A stretch of DNA of 64,000 nt from Pseudoduganella aquatica (lineage in GTDB: Bacteria > Pseudomonadota > Gammaproteobacteria > Burkholderiales > Burkholderiaceae_D): contig NZ_WWCU01000001.1 in NCBI RefSeq assembly GCF_009857595.1, positions 62,001-126,000 on the forward strand. Reading direction: 5' to 3'. Shown in pieces: positions 32,112 through 40,586 of the stretch. Both the position numbers and the translations under genes were made by a program. Under the pieces are notes generated by a model, which saw only the letters and a program-made list of their open reading frames with translations, was not told the origin of the DNA and made no database searches. The number at the start of each line of letters is the position of its first letter. Position 1 is the stretch's first letter.

Positions 32112-33968
32112 ATGAACACAGAACCGAGTGTGCAGTGCTTCGCATTGCTGGACGACGCCAGCCCGGACGGCATGGCCACGGCGCGCTCGCGCCTGTACAC
32201 CGGCCACGCGGCCACGCTGCGCTGCACCGACCTGGCGGGCTGGCGCCGCATCCTCGAACAGATGGAAACGGCGCTGGCCAGCGGCCAGCACGCGGTCACG
32301 CTGTGCGCCTATGAACTGGGCGCGCATATCGCGGGCATGCCCGCGCCCGTGGTGCCAGCGGGCGCGCCGCTGGCGCAGATACTGATCTTCAACCGCTGCG
32401 ACCTGCTGTCGCAGGCGGAAGTGGCCACGTGGCTGGCCGCGTGCTCCGCCGCCGACCCGGCGCCGGCCGGCATTGCGGACGTGCGCGCCAATGTCGACCA
32501 GGCGCAGTTCACCAGCGCCATCGGCCGCATCCGCGACTACATCGCGGCGGGCGACACCTACCAGGTGAACTACACCTACCGTTTGCGCTTCGAAGCATTC
32601 GGTTCCATCTTCGCCCTGTACGAGCGCCTGCGCGCACGCCAGCCGGTACCTTACGGCGCGCTGGTGGCGCTGGACGACGGCACGGCGGTGCTGTCGCTGT
32701 CGCCGGAACTGTTCGCGCGCCACGAGAACGGCGAGCTGACCGCGCGGCCCATGAAGGGCACGGCGCCTGCAGCGGCGGGCGGCGACGAAGCGGAGAACGC
32801 GAAGCGCGCCGCCGCGCTGGCGGCCGACACCAAGAACCGCGCAGAAAACCTGATGATCGTGGACTTGCTGCGCAACGACATCGGCCGCATCGCGCAGACC
32901 GGCACGGTGGAAGTGCCTGCGCTGTTCGAGGTGCGGCGCTACAGCAGCGTGCTGCAAATGACGTCCACCGTGCGCGCCAAGCTGCGCGGGGACGTGGACA
33001 TGGCCGGCATCTTCGACGCGCTCTATCCCTGCGGCTCCATCACCGGCGCGCCCAAGCGGCGCACCATGGAAATCATCAGCGAGCTTGAACCTGCGCCGCG
33101 CGGCCTGTACACCGGCGCCATCGGCTGGTTCCAGCCTTCGGACCACGGCGTGGGCGATTTCTGCATGTCGGTGCCCATCCGCACGCTGGCGCTGCAAGCG
33201 CCGCGGAACGGCACGCGGCGCGGCGAAATGGGCGTGGGCGCGGGCATCGTCTACGACAGCGAAGCCAATGACGAATTCGCCGAATGCCAGCTCAAGGCGC
33301 GCTTCCTCACCGGCCTGTCCAACGACTTCGACCTGTTCGAAACCATGTACGCCACGCGCGAGCAAGGCCCGCGCAACCTGGAGCGGCATTTGCAGCGCCT
33401 GTCCGCGTCGGCGCGCTATTTCGGCTTTGCCTACGACGACAAGGCGGCGCGCGCCTACATCGCCATGGCCTGCAACACCATGGCGCCCGCCACGCCAACG
33501 CGCTTGCGCCTGGCGCTGAACCAGGCCGGCGCCTTTGCTGTGCAGCAGGGCGCGCTGGCGCCGCTGGCCGAACCGGTGCGGGTGCTGCTGGCGGAAGACA
33601 CGGTCAGCAGCGGCGATCTGTTCCTGCGCCACAAGACCAGCCTGCGCGCAGGCTACGACGCGGCGTGGAAAGCGGCCGAAGCGCAAGGCGCGTTCGACAC
33701 GCTGTTCTTCAACGAGCGCGGCGAACTGGCCGAAGGTGGACGCAGCAGCGTGTTCGTGAAACTGGAAGGCCGCTGGTACACGCCGCCGCTGGCCGGTGGC
33801 CTGCTGCCCGGCGTGATGCGCGCCGCCATGCTGGACGATCCGGCCTGGAACGCCAGCGAGCGCGTGATCACGCGCGCCATGCTGGAGCACGCGGAGGACA
33901 TCGTGGTCTGCAACGCGCTGCGCGGCGCCATGCGCGCGCAGCTTGCGGCGCAGCCTACTGGTCGATAA
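32112..33968 (+). CDS. Fused aminodeoxychorismate synthase component I / aminodeoxychorismate lyase
   Basis: A 618-residue bifunctional folate enzyme. Residues 1-370 form a PabB-type chorismate-binding domain: R-P-M-K-G-T-A-P, N-L-M-I-V-D-L-L-R-N-D-I-G, G-S-I-T-G-A-P-K at 308-315, G-V-G-A-G-I-V-Y-D. Residues 385-618 are a PabC-type class IV PLP domain with D-L-F-E-T-M, L-R-H-K-T-S (lysine for PLP), L-F-F-N-E-R-G and G-L-L-P-G-V. It makes 4-aminobenzoate from chorismate together with a PabA glutaminase encoded elsewhere. It is not in an operon with a folate gene here. Confidence 0.93.
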   Translation: MNTEPSVQCFALLDDASPDGMATARSRLYTGHAATLRCTDLAGWRRILEQMETALASGQHAVTLCAYELGAHIAGMPAPVVPAGAPLAQILIFNRCDLLSQAEVATWLAACSAADPAPAGIADVRANVDQAQFTSAIGRIRDYIAAGDTYQVNYTYRLRFEAFGSIFALYERLRARQPVPYGALVALDDGTAVLSLSPELFARHENGELTARPMKGTAPAAAGGDEAENAKRAAALAADTKNRAENLMIVDLLRNDIGRIAQTGTVEVPALFEVRRYSSVLQMTSTVRAKLRGDVDMAGIFDALYPCGSITGAPKRRTMEIISELEPAPRGLYTGAIGWFQPSDHGVGDFCMSVPIRTLALQAPRNGTRRGEMGVGAGIVYDSEANDEFAECQLKARFLTGLSNDFDLFETMYATREQGPRNLERHLQRLSASARYFGFAYDDKAARAYIAMACNTMAPATPTRLRLALNQAGAFAVQQGALAPLAEPVRVLLAEDTVSSGDLFLRHKTSLRAGYDAAWKAAEAQGAFDTLFFNERGELAEGGRSSVFVKLEGRWYTPPLAGGLLPGVMRAAMLDDPAWNASERVITRAMLEHAEDIVVCNALRGAMRAQLAAQPTGR

Positions 33969-34314
33969 TCATCTCGAAGCCGCCAAAGAACATGCGCTTG
34001 CCGTCGAAGGGCATATTCTCGGGCTTCATCCATTCGGCCAGGCGCGGATCCTTCATCACTTTCTCGTTGATCTCATCGCGCTTGGCGCGCGACTCGTAGA
34101 TTATCCACGAGAACACCACCGTTTCGCCCTCCTCCAGCAGGACGGCTTGCGGGAAGGATGTGTGCTTGCCGGGCTTCACATCGTCGGCCACGCACTCGCG
34201 GTATTCCAGCGCACCGAACTCGCGCCAGATGGCGGCGCCGGCAGTGGCCATTCTTTTGTACGCATCAAGGTTCTTGATGGGAACCGGCAAAACAAATCCG
34301 TCGACATAAGGCAT
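33955..34314 (-). CDS. DUF1428 family protein
   Basis: A 119-residue protein of the DUF1428 (YbaA-like) family: M-P-Y-V-D-G-F-V-L-P-V-P, Y-R-E-C-V-A-D-D, V-F-S-W-I-I-Y-E-S and M-P-F-D-G-K-R-M-F-F-G-G-F. The fold is a ferredoxin-like alpha/beta sandwich as in the dimeric ABM family; the function is unknown. It overlaps the 3' end of pabBC by 14 bp tail to tail. Confidence 0.9.
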   Translation of the reverse strand: MPYVDGFVLPVPIKNLDAYKRMATAGAAIWREFGALEYRECVADDVKPGKHTSFPQAVLLEEGETVVFSWIIYESRAKRDEINEKVMKDPRLAEWMKPENMPFDGKRMFFGGFEMIIDQ

Positions 34315-34395
34315 GGCTGTCTCCTTCGCATTTGTGAGTCTCCCAGATTAGGCCATCCATGCGCCCAGAACAAGCGGCGCACGATAACATCTGGA

Positions 34396-34815
34396 TTACT
34401 TGGGGAAAGGATTGTGCAACGCAATTCCCAAACGCCCGAAATCCTTGACATTGCGCGTAGCCAAAATAGCTGAATGGACTTGGCATATCGCTGCTATCTG
34501 GCCGTCTGCCATGCTGACAGGATGGCCGGAGCGTTCGCCCGCAGCGACCAGTGCAGCGTATCGCACGGCTGCCGCGCCATCAAACGCAAGGACACGGCCA
34601 TCAAGATCTTCCACCAGCATACTGGAGAGCGCTCGGGCCAATGATGCCTTGCGCTTTCCAGCCGGAAGCCGTTCCACACCATACAGGCACTCGGCGACTG
34701 TAATAGCGATAAGAAAAATTTCACGCGCTGGCAAACTGTCTATCCATGCCAGCACAGATGGATCCGGCGCAGACCGCATCAACTCCGACAAAATATTAGT
34801 ATCAAGAATTATCAT
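34396..34815 (-). CDS. PIN-domain toxin (VapC/FitB type)
   Basis: A 139-residue PIN-domain nuclease, expected to cleave tRNA or rRNA. The acidic triad is visible: D5 in I-L-D-T-N-I-L, E in V-A-E-C-L-Y-G, D in M-A-D-G-Q-I-A-A, and a fourth D in V-K-D-F-G. S-R-L-P-A-G-K-R-K-type basic loop sits in between. The ATG overlaps the stop of the FitA-type antitoxin gene (ATGA), giving coupled expression. FitB-type PIN proteins and VapC cannot be told apart by this alone; the antitoxin points to the Fit group. Confidence 0.9.
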   Translation of the reverse strand: MIILDTNILSELMRSAPDPSVLAWIDSLPAREIFLIAITVAECLYGVERLPAGKRKASLARALSSMLVEDLDGRVLAFDGAAAVRYAALVAAGERSGHPVSMADGQIAAICQVHSAILATRNVKDFGRLGIALHNPFPK

Positions 34816-35057
34816 TCCGAAAGATTGGCTGCGCGTGGCTTATCCTGGCGAACGGGAAGAGCAAGTTCAGGTAAATCAAGCTGTGCAAAACGCCTGCTGA
34901 TTTTGCTGCCTAAACCCTCGGAGATCTGCTCTGCACCTAGCGCTTGCTTGAGAATTTGCAAGGCCTCATTCTCGACAGACCGCTTATTCCTGGCCGCATT
35001 GCTTCGCAACCTTGCTCGTAATTCATCATCAAGATTTCGTATCGTCAGCGTATTCAT
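34812..35057 (-). CDS. FitA-type ribbon-helix-helix antitoxin
   Basis: An 81-residue antitoxin: T-L-T-I-R-N-L-D-D-E-L-R-A-R-L-R, A-R-N-K-R-S-V-E-N-E-A-L-Q-I-L is the Arc/FitA DNA-binding motif, with a proline-containing acidic/basic C-terminus for toxin binding. Good ribosome site AAGGAGG before the ATG. It heads the two-gene toxin-antitoxin operon. The upstream ftrA-type regulator gene lies 31 bp before it on the same strand, so the promoter must be near the end of that gene. Confidence 0.88.
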   Translation of the reverse strand: MNTLTIRNLDDELRARLRSNAARNKRSVENEALQILKQALGAEQISEGLGSKISRRFAQLDLPELALPVRQDKPRAANLSE

Positions 35058-35088
35058 TTCGCCTCCTTGGACACCCCATGCTTCAATA

Positions 35089-36045
35089 CTAGCACTGCGC
35101 GGCGAACTGGCGGCGGTAGGCGCCGGGGCTGGTGGCGGCGAGGCGGCGGAAGTGGTGGCGCAGTGACTCTTCCGAACCGAAGCCGGCGCGCTCGGCCACT
35201 TGCGCGAGCGGAATGTCCGGCGATTCCAGCAGGTCCTTGGCGATGGCGATGCGCTCGCGCGTGAGCCATTCCACCGGTCCCATGCCGGTTGCGTCCTGGA
35301 ACTGCCGCTGCAAGGTGCGCGCGCTCATGGCGGCGCGCTCGGCCATGGATTTGACGGTGTGCGGCAGCGCCGGATTGGCGCGCAGCCAGTCCAGCAGGCG
35401 CGCCAGCCGGCCCTGTTCGTCGTGCGCCATGGGGCGCGGCAGGAACTGGGCCTGGCCGCCTTCGCGGTGCGGCGCCACCACCAGGCGCTGCGCCACCAGG
35501 TTGCCGACGCGCGCGCCGTAGTCGCGCCGCACCAGGTGCAGCAGCATGTCGATGCCGGCCGCCGAGCCGGCCGAGGTGATGACCTGGTCCTGGTCCACAT
35601 ACAGGTCGTCCGCCTGCACCATCACGCGCGGGTGGCGGCGCGCCAGGCGTTCGGTGTAGCGCCAGTGGGTGGTGGCGCGCAAGCCGTCCAGCACGCCGGC
35701 GGCGGCCAGCACGAAGACGCCGGAGCAGATCGAGCACAGGCGCGCGCCGCGCGCGTGGGCGGCGCGGAGGGCCTCCAGCAGGGCCGGCGGCGGGGCTTCG
35801 TCGGCGTCGCGCCAGCCGGGGATGACGATGGTGTCGGCCAGCGCCAGCAGCTCGGGCCGGTATGGCGCTTGCACGGTGATGCCGCCCGCCGCGCGGATGG
35901 GACCGGGCTCGACGGCGCAGACCTGGAAGTCGTACCAGTCCACGCCCAGCTCGGGGCGTTCCAGCGCGAACAGTTCCACCACGCAGCCGAACTCGAAGGT
36001 GCAGAGCCGGTCGTAGGCCAGGGCGACGACTAGGTGCTTTTTCAT
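35089..36045 (-). CDS. GlxA/FtrA family transcriptional regulator
   Basis: A 318-residue regulator: an N-terminal DJ-1/PfpI-like domain (about 1-190, with I-C-S-G-V-F-V-L-A-A-A-G nucleophile-elbow remnant) and a C-terminal AraC-type pair of HTHs (about 215-318). The cysteine elbow is probably a sensor rather than a catalyst. FtrA-like proteins control sulfur and amidase genes; this one faces a rhodanese gene, and the 97-bp space between them holds an inverted repeat. Sharing this region, it likely regulates the rhodanese. Confidence 0.88.
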   Translation of the reverse strand: MKKHLVVALAYDRLCTFEFGCVVELFALERPELGVDWYDFQVCAVEPGPIRAAGGITVQAPYRPELLALADTIVIPGWRDADEAPPPALLEALRAAHARGARLCSICSGVFVLAAAGVLDGLRATTHWRYTERLARRHPRVMVQADDLYVDQDQVITSAGSAAGIDMLLHLVRRDYGARVGNLVAQRLVVAPHREGGQAQFLPRPMAHDEQGRLARLLDWLRANPALPHTVKSMAERAAMSARTLQRQFQDATGMGPVEWLTRERIAIAKDLLESPDIPLAQVAERAGFGSEESLRHHFRRLAATSPGAYRRQFAAQC

Positions 36046-36058
36046 GGCGTAATCTTAC

Positions 36059-36076
36059 CGCATATTGGCATATGCG
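36059..36076. promoter_or_regulatory. Candidate FtrA-type operator between regulator and rhodanese genes
   Basis: CGCATAT-TGGC-ATATGCG: perfect 7-bp arms and a 4-bp spacer, starting 14 bp upstream of the regulator start and 66 bp upstream of the rhodanese start. The position suits control of both divergent genes. The regulator's own binding motif is not known to me. Confidence 0.5.
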
Positions 36077-36141
36077 CCACTGCCGCCTGAGGGCGGGGAC
36101 TTTGATAATGGCCATACCGCAACCAACAACAGGAGTTGACC

Positions 36142-36549
36142 ATGTCGCACGTCACCGCAACCGCCGCCGCCCCCAGCCCGCTCGCGCTGGCGCATTTCGA
36201 GGCCGAATTCACGTTTGAGACCGACTGCTGGGACGTGCATGACGCCCTCAGCAGCGGCCAGCAGGATTTTGTGCTGCTGGACGTGCGCGGCACGGAGAAA
36301 TACGCGGCCGGCCATGTGCCGGGCGCGGTGGATCTGGCGCACCGGAAAATTATCGGCTCGAAGATGGCGGCATATCCGCAGGGGACGCTGTTCGTGGTCT
36401 ATTGCGCCGGGCCGCACTGCAACGGCGCCGCCCGCGCCGCCGTCCGCCTGGCGAAGCTGGGCCTGCCAGTCAAGCTGATGGCGGGCGGCATTACCGGCTG
36501 GCTGGACGAGGGATTCGAGCTGGAGCGCGCTGCCCTCGCGGCTGCCTGA
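36142..36549 (+). CDS. Rhodanese-like sulfurtransferase
   Basis: A 135-residue single-domain rhodanese. V-L-L-D-V-R-G-T-E-K-Y-A-A-G-H-V-P-G-A is the CH2A region, and the active-site loop is V-V-Y-C-A-G-P-H-C-N-G with catalytic C88; the M-A-G-G-I-T-G-W-L-D-E-G-F is the CH2B end. It moves sulfane sulfur from thiosulfate or a persulfide; cytoplasmic. Strong AGGAG site six bases before ATG 36142. It diverges from the GlxA/FtrA-type gene. Confidence 0.92.
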   Translation: MSHVTATAAAPSPLALAHFEAEFTFETDCWDVHDALSSGQQDFVLLDVRGTEKYAAGHVPGAVDLAHRKIIGSKMAAYPQGTLFVVYCAGPHCNGAARAAVRLAKLGLPVKLMAGGITGWLDEGFELERAALAAA

Positions 36550-36573
36550 CTCAGCTGCTTCCCGCGCCGCCGC

Positions 36574-37770
36574 TTACAGCCAGGCAAGCAGGTGCTGGGC
36601 CACTTGCGGCGAGTCCAGCAGCACCATGTGGTTGACGCCGTAGACGGTGGCCTGGTGCGCGACGGGGATGGCGAGGCTGCGCAGCGGGTCCGGGTGCTGG
36701 CCGAGCGCGCTGGCCAGAGGCACCAGGCCGTCGCCCGCCATCCGGCCGCTGAGCTGGCTTGCGTCCTTGCCTATGGTGCCGGCCACCGCGTAGCAGGCGA
36801 CGCCTTCCGGCAGCGGCACCGGCGCGGGCAGCGCGGCGCCGTGGGCGAAACGATCGCGGCCCACCCAGTCGCTGTCCAGCAGGCTGCCGTGCCGCAAATC
36901 GGTGATGCCGGCGCTGCGCAACTTGGCCAGGCGGGTGAAGGGCGCCGTGTAGGGCGTGAAATCGGTCAGCAGGTGGACCCAGTTGCCGCCGCGCTCCAGC
37001 GGCGCGCCTTGATGCGGCGAACCGAGGAACACCAGTTTGCTCAGATGCGCCAGCCAGCGGTGCCCGGCCTGCGCGCCGTAATGGCAGGCGCTGCGTGCGA
37101 GCAGGCCGCCCATGCTGTGGCCGACGATGACCAGCTCTTCCACCGGCACCGGCCAGCCGGCGAGCAGCGCTTCCAGCTTGTGGGCGAAGTCGTCGCCGTT
37201 TTCTGAGATGTGGCGGCCCGTGTTGTAGTGCAGGTAGACCGGCGTGTAGCCGCGTTCGCGTTCCAGCATGGCGCCGTGGTCGTGGCCGTTGCGCTGCCAT
37301 TGCAGGTCGTTCATGCAGAGGCCGTGCGCCAGCACGAGGACGCGGCCACCCGGGGCCGCTGATGGCGGCGTAAACGCCAGCGGCTGGCCGTTGCGCCGGA
37401 ACTGCATCGGTATGGCCAGGGGATTGTTGTCCTGCGCGAGCCGGTCGCCCAGCACGCCGTTCAGCGCGGCGAGGACGGCCTCGCGGCCCGCCCAGCCGCT
37501 GCGCTCGCCCAGCAAGGGCTGCAGGCGCGCCAGGCTGTGCTCCAGCCCGCCGCCCGCCAGTCCCGCCACGCCGCGCACGCTGCGGTAGACCAGCGAGGTG
37601 GCCAGCGCCAGCGGCCGTCCCACAGGCGCAGGAACGTGGCCCAATATGGCCATGTGGACAGCCTGCGCCAGATCGGCCACGCCGCCCACCGCACCGGTGG
37701 CCAGGCGCGCGGCGCCGATCAGGTCAGCCACGCGGGACTGCCCCGGCTGGATGGCAAGCTTGGTGGCCAT
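36574..37770 (-). CDS. Esterase/lipase family alpha/beta hydrolase (PGAP1/LipA-like)
   Basis: A 398-residue hydrolase. After a 140-residue Ala/Gly-rich helical N-terminal region there is the hydrolase core: V-L-V-L-A-H-G-L-C-M-N-D, G-H-S-M-G-G (217-222, nucleophile S219), L-V-F-L-G-S-P-H-Q-G-A-P and a late His in Y-G-V-N-H-M-V-L. No signal peptide is apparent. The triacylglycerol- or GPI-lipase-like fold does not tell the substrate. It starts 12 bp after the glutathione peroxidase gene, so both may share a transcript. Confidence 0.85.
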   Translation of the reverse strand: MATKLAIQPGQSRVADLIGAARLATGAVGGVADLAQAVHMAILGHVPAPVGRPLALATSLVYRSVRGVAGLAGGGLEHSLARLQPLLGERSGWAGREAVLAALNGVLGDRLAQDNNPLAIPMQFRRNGQPLAFTPPSAAPGGRVLVLAHGLCMNDLQWQRNGHDHGAMLERERGYTPVYLHYNTGRHISENGDDFAHKLEALLAGWPVPVEELVIVGHSMGGLLARSACHYGAQAGHRWLAHLSKLVFLGSPHQGAPLERGGNWVHLLTDFTPYTAPFTRLAKLRSAGITDLRHGSLLDSDWVGRDRFAHGAALPAPVPLPEGVACYAVAGTIGKDASQLSGRMAGDGLVPLASALGQHPDPLRSLAIPVAHQATVYGVNHMVLLDSPQVAQHLLAWL

Positions 37771-37782
37771 GGCGCGGGGCGC

Positions 37783-38373
37783 TTAGCCGCCCAGCGCTTT
37801 TTCCACCGCGCCAACCAGCTGCTTGTCTTCCGGCGTGACCTTGCTCGGGAAGCTCTCCACCACCTTGCCGTTGCGGTCGATCAGGTATTTATGGAAGTTC
37901 CAGGCCGGGGTCTTGCCGGTGGCCTTGATCAGGCTGGCGTAGAAAGGATTGGCCGCCGTGCCGGACACCACGGTCTTGGCGAACATCGGGAATTTCACGC
38001 CGTAGGTGTTGTAGCACAGGTCGGCGATTTCCTTGGCCGAGCCCGGCTCCTGCTTGCCGAAGTCGTTCGACGGGAAGCCCAGCACCACCAGGCCCTTGCC
38101 GCTGTACTTGCCGTACAGCGCCTCCAGCCCTTCGTACTGCTTGGTGTAGCCGCAGTAGCTGGCGGTGTTCACCACCAGGATCACCTTGCCCGCGTACTGG
38201 CACAAGTCCTGCGGCGCTTCGTCCTGCAGGCGGTTGAACGACTGCTTCAGGATGGCCGGGCAGCTGGCGGCGGCCGGTGCGGCGGCCGGGGCACCCGATT
38301 GCGCATAGGCAGGGGCGTTGCCCAGCAGACCCAGCGAGGACACGATAGCGAGAGCGGCAATTTTCTTGGACAT
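37783..38373 (-). CDS. Glutathione peroxidase-family protein, secreted
   Basis: A 196-residue Gpx-fold protein with a signal peptide (cleavage near A-Y-A-Q, residues 22-25). The peroxidatic cysteine is C74 in N-T-A-S-Y-C-G-Y-T; the Q in F-G-K-Q-E-P-G and W in A-W-N-F-H-K-Y complete the catalytic group. Its extra cysteines (C38, C58) are unusual. The export signal suggests a periplasmic thiol peroxidase, probably reduced by a thioredoxin-like partner rather than glutathione. It is the first gene of a two-gene unit. Confidence 0.9.
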   Translation of the reverse strand: MSKKIAALAIVSSLGLLGNAPAYAQSGAPAAAPAAASCPAILKQSFNRLQDEAPQDLCQYAGKVILVVNTASYCGYTKQYEGLEALYGKYSGKGLVVLGFPSNDFGKQEPGSAKEIADLCYNTYGVKFPMFAKTVVSGTAANPFYASLIKATGKTPAWNFHKYLIDRNGKVVESFPSKVTPEDKQLVGAVEKALGG

Positions 38374-38508
38374 GGCGGTAGGGGCAATCAGGTTAAAAAA
38401 ACCATTCTATGCCAAACACTTAACTGCCGCACTATTGATGCAGATTAAACCCCGCCCACCGCCGCGCCAGCAAAATGGCAGCTTACCTCACCCAAGCTGA
38501 GTATCCCC

Positions 38509-38616
38509 ATGCGCCGCCATCCCCGTTCCCACCGCCTGCTGCACACCGTCATCCTGTTGGCGCTGATCGCCATCGCCCTGCTGCTGTTGCCGATGCCCTC
38601 GGCTCTTTCCCCGTAG
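38509..38616 (+). CDS. Possible small membrane protein, 35 aa
   Basis: An uncatalogued short frame: a basic N-terminus (R-R-H-P-R-S-H-R), then one helix V-I-L-L-A-L-I-A-I-A-L-L-L-L-P and P-S-A-L-S-P. The positive-inside pattern and length fit a single-span small protein. Upstream purines (AAGCTGAG) are a weak ribosome site. It ends 23 bp before the next gene, which has a strong AGGAGG. It could be a real small protein or a chance frame. Confidence 0.35.
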   Translation: MRRHPRSHRLLHTVILLALIAIALLLLPMPSALSP

Positions 38617-38639
38617 CTACTTATCCCTAGGAGGTCGCC

Positions 38640-39065
38640 ATGTTTCCCCTGTTCTGGAATTGGTCGCCGCAGTTTTTCCTGCCCTGGAGCGGCAGCGTGA
38701 GGCAGGACATCGAGCTGGACCGGTTTTTCAACGCCATCCCGCGTGCGGCGGGCGACGGCGTGATCGAGCAGGCGGCGTTCAAGCGCGCCTCCTACGGCAG
38801 CCAGCTGGGCTGGATCACGGAAGTGCTGCTGGAAGCGATGAAGGACGTGCCGGCGGACGAGAACAGTCCGCTGGGCAAGCTGCGCCTGGCCAACGCCGAC
38901 ATCCAGCGCATGAAGCTGGAGCGGCACTACCTGGCGGCGGGCGACATCAGCGGGGAAAGGATCGCGGACTACCTGCGCACGCTGCGCCAGCAGGACGGCG
39001 CGCGCTATGAACAGCTGAGCCAGCAGCTGCTGCACCTGCTGCAGCCGCCGGCCAAGAGCGATTAA
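38640..39065 (+). CDS. Conserved hypothetical protein, 141 aa
   Basis: A soluble, mainly helical 141-residue protein: an aromatic N-terminus (M-F-P-L-F-W-N-W-S-P), G-S-V-R-Q-D-I-E-L-D and a long Leu-rich C-terminal helix. I do not recognise the family. The strong AGGAGG at 38630 (spacing 5) supports translation. The stop overlaps the convergent aldehyde dehydrogenase gene by four bases. Confidence 0.65.
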   Translation: MFPLFWNWSPQFFLPWSGSVRQDIELDRFFNAIPRAAGDGVIEQAAFKRASYGSQLGWITEVLLEAMKDVPADENSPLGKLRLANADIQRMKLERHYLAAGDISGERIADYLRTLRQQDGARYEQLSQQLLHLLQPPAKSD

Positions 39066-40513
39066 ATTCCGCCCAGGCAGATGTACTTGATGACCAGATA
39101 GTCTTCCATGCCGTAAATCGACCCTTCGCGGCCCAGGCCGGACTGCTTGACGCCGCCGAAGGGCGCGATTTCGTTGGAAATCAGGCCCGTGTTCACGCCC
39201 ACCATGCCCGACTCCAGCCCTTCGGACACGCGCCAGATGCGGCCGATGTCGCGCGAATAGAAGTAGCTGGCCAGGCCGAACTCGGTATTGTTGGCCAGGG
39301 CCACGGCTTCCTCGTCCGTATGGAAGCGGAACAGCGGCGCCAGCGGGCCGAAGGTTTCCTCGTCCGACACGCGCATGGCCGGCGTCACGTCGGCGATCAC
39401 GGTGGGCTCGAAGAAGCTGTGGCCCAGCGCGTGGCGCTTGCCGCCAAGCAGCAAACGGCCGCCCTTGGCCAGCGCGTCGGCCACGTGCTCCTCCACCTTC
39501 AGCACCGCCTTGGCGTCGATCAGCGGCCCCTGCGTCACGCCCGGCTCGGTGCCGTCGCCCACTTTCAGCTTGGACACCGCCGCCACGAACTTCTGGGCAA
39601 ACGCTTCATACACGCCGTCCTGCACATAGATGCGGTTGGCGCACACGCAGGTCTGGCCCGCGTTGCGGTACTTGGAGGCGATGGCGCCCTCCACCGCCGC
39701 GTCCAGGTCGGCGTCGTCGAACACGATGAAGGGCGCGTTGCCGCCCAGTTCCAGCGACAGCTTCTTGATAGTGGGCGCGCATTGCTCCATCAGCAGGCGG
39801 CCCACGCCGGTGGAGCCGGTGAAGGTGAGCTTGCGCACGATGGGATTGCTGGTCATTTCGCCGCCGATGGCCTTGGGCGAACCGGTGACCACGCTGAACA
39901 CGCCCGGCGGCACGCCCGCGCGCTCGGCCAGCACGGCCAGCGCCAGCGCCGAGAACGGCGTGGCCTCGGCCGGTTTCAGCACCATGGGGCAGCCCGCCGC
40001 CAGCGCCGGGCCGGCTTTACGGGTGATCATGGCAGTCGGGAAATTCCACGGCGTGATGGCGGCGCATACGCCGATCGGCTCCTTGGTCACGATCAGGCGG
40101 CGGTCCGGCCAGGGCGAAGCCAGCGTGTCGCCCGCGACGCGCTTGCCCTCTTCCGCGAACCACTCGATGAAGGACGCGCCGAACACCACTTCGCCCTTGG
40201 CTTCGGCCAGCGGCTTGCCCTGTTCGGTGGTCATCAGCAGCGCCAGGTCGTCCGTGTTCTCCACGATCAGGTCGGCCCACTTGCGCAGCACGGCGGCGCG
40301 CTCCTTGGCGGTTTTCTTGCGCCAGGCAGGCCAGGCGGCGTTGGCGGCCTCGATGGCGCGGCGCGTTTCAGCGGCGCCGCAGTCCGGCATGGTGCCGACC
40401 AGTTCACCCGTGGCGGGGTTGTGTACAGCGTGCGTTTTGCCGTTGTCGGCATCGGTCCAGACGCCGTTGATATAGGCTTGCTGGCGCAGCAGGGTGGGAT
40501 CTTTCAATTGCAT
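39062..40513 (-). CDS. gabD: NAD(P)-dependent succinate-semialdehyde dehydrogenase
   Basis: A 483-residue aldehyde dehydrogenase. It oxidises succinate semialdehyde to succinate in GABA and related catabolism. Catalytic residues: C289 in N-A-G-Q-T-C-V-C, E255 in L-E-L-G-G-N-A-P, N157 in P-W-N-F-P-T; NAD site F-T-G-S-T-G-V-G. The N-terminal pattern (A-Y-I-N-G-V-W, A-V-H-N-P-A-T-G-E) matches GabD. It stands alone, on the same strand as PPK2 upstream (73 bp away). A GGAG site lies six bases before the ATG. Confidence 0.93.
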   Translation of the reverse strand: MQLKDPTLLRQQAYINGVWTDADNGKTHAVHNPATGELVGTMPDCGAAETRRAIEAANAAWPAWRKKTAKERAAVLRKWADLIVENTDDLALLMTTEQGKPLAEAKGEVVFGASFIEWFAEEGKRVAGDTLASPWPDRRLIVTKEPIGVCAAITPWNFPTAMITRKAGPALAAGCPMVLKPAEATPFSALALAVLAERAGVPPGVFSVVTGSPKAIGGEMTSNPIVRKLTFTGSTGVGRLLMEQCAPTIKKLSLELGGNAPFIVFDDADLDAAVEGAIASKYRNAGQTCVCANRIYVQDGVYEAFAQKFVAAVSKLKVGDGTEPGVTQGPLIDAKAVLKVEEHVADALAKGGRLLLGGKRHALGHSFFEPTVIADVTPAMRVSDEETFGPLAPLFRFHTDEEAVALANNTEFGLASYFYSRDIGRIWRVSEGLESGMVGVNTGLISNEIAPFGGVKQSGLGREGSIYGMEDYLVIKYICLGGI

Positions 40514-40586
40514 AGGAGGCTCCGTGCATAGTGATTACCGTCGCTTACTATGCCACAGAGGCGGCACGCTTGCAGGGCGCCTGAAT

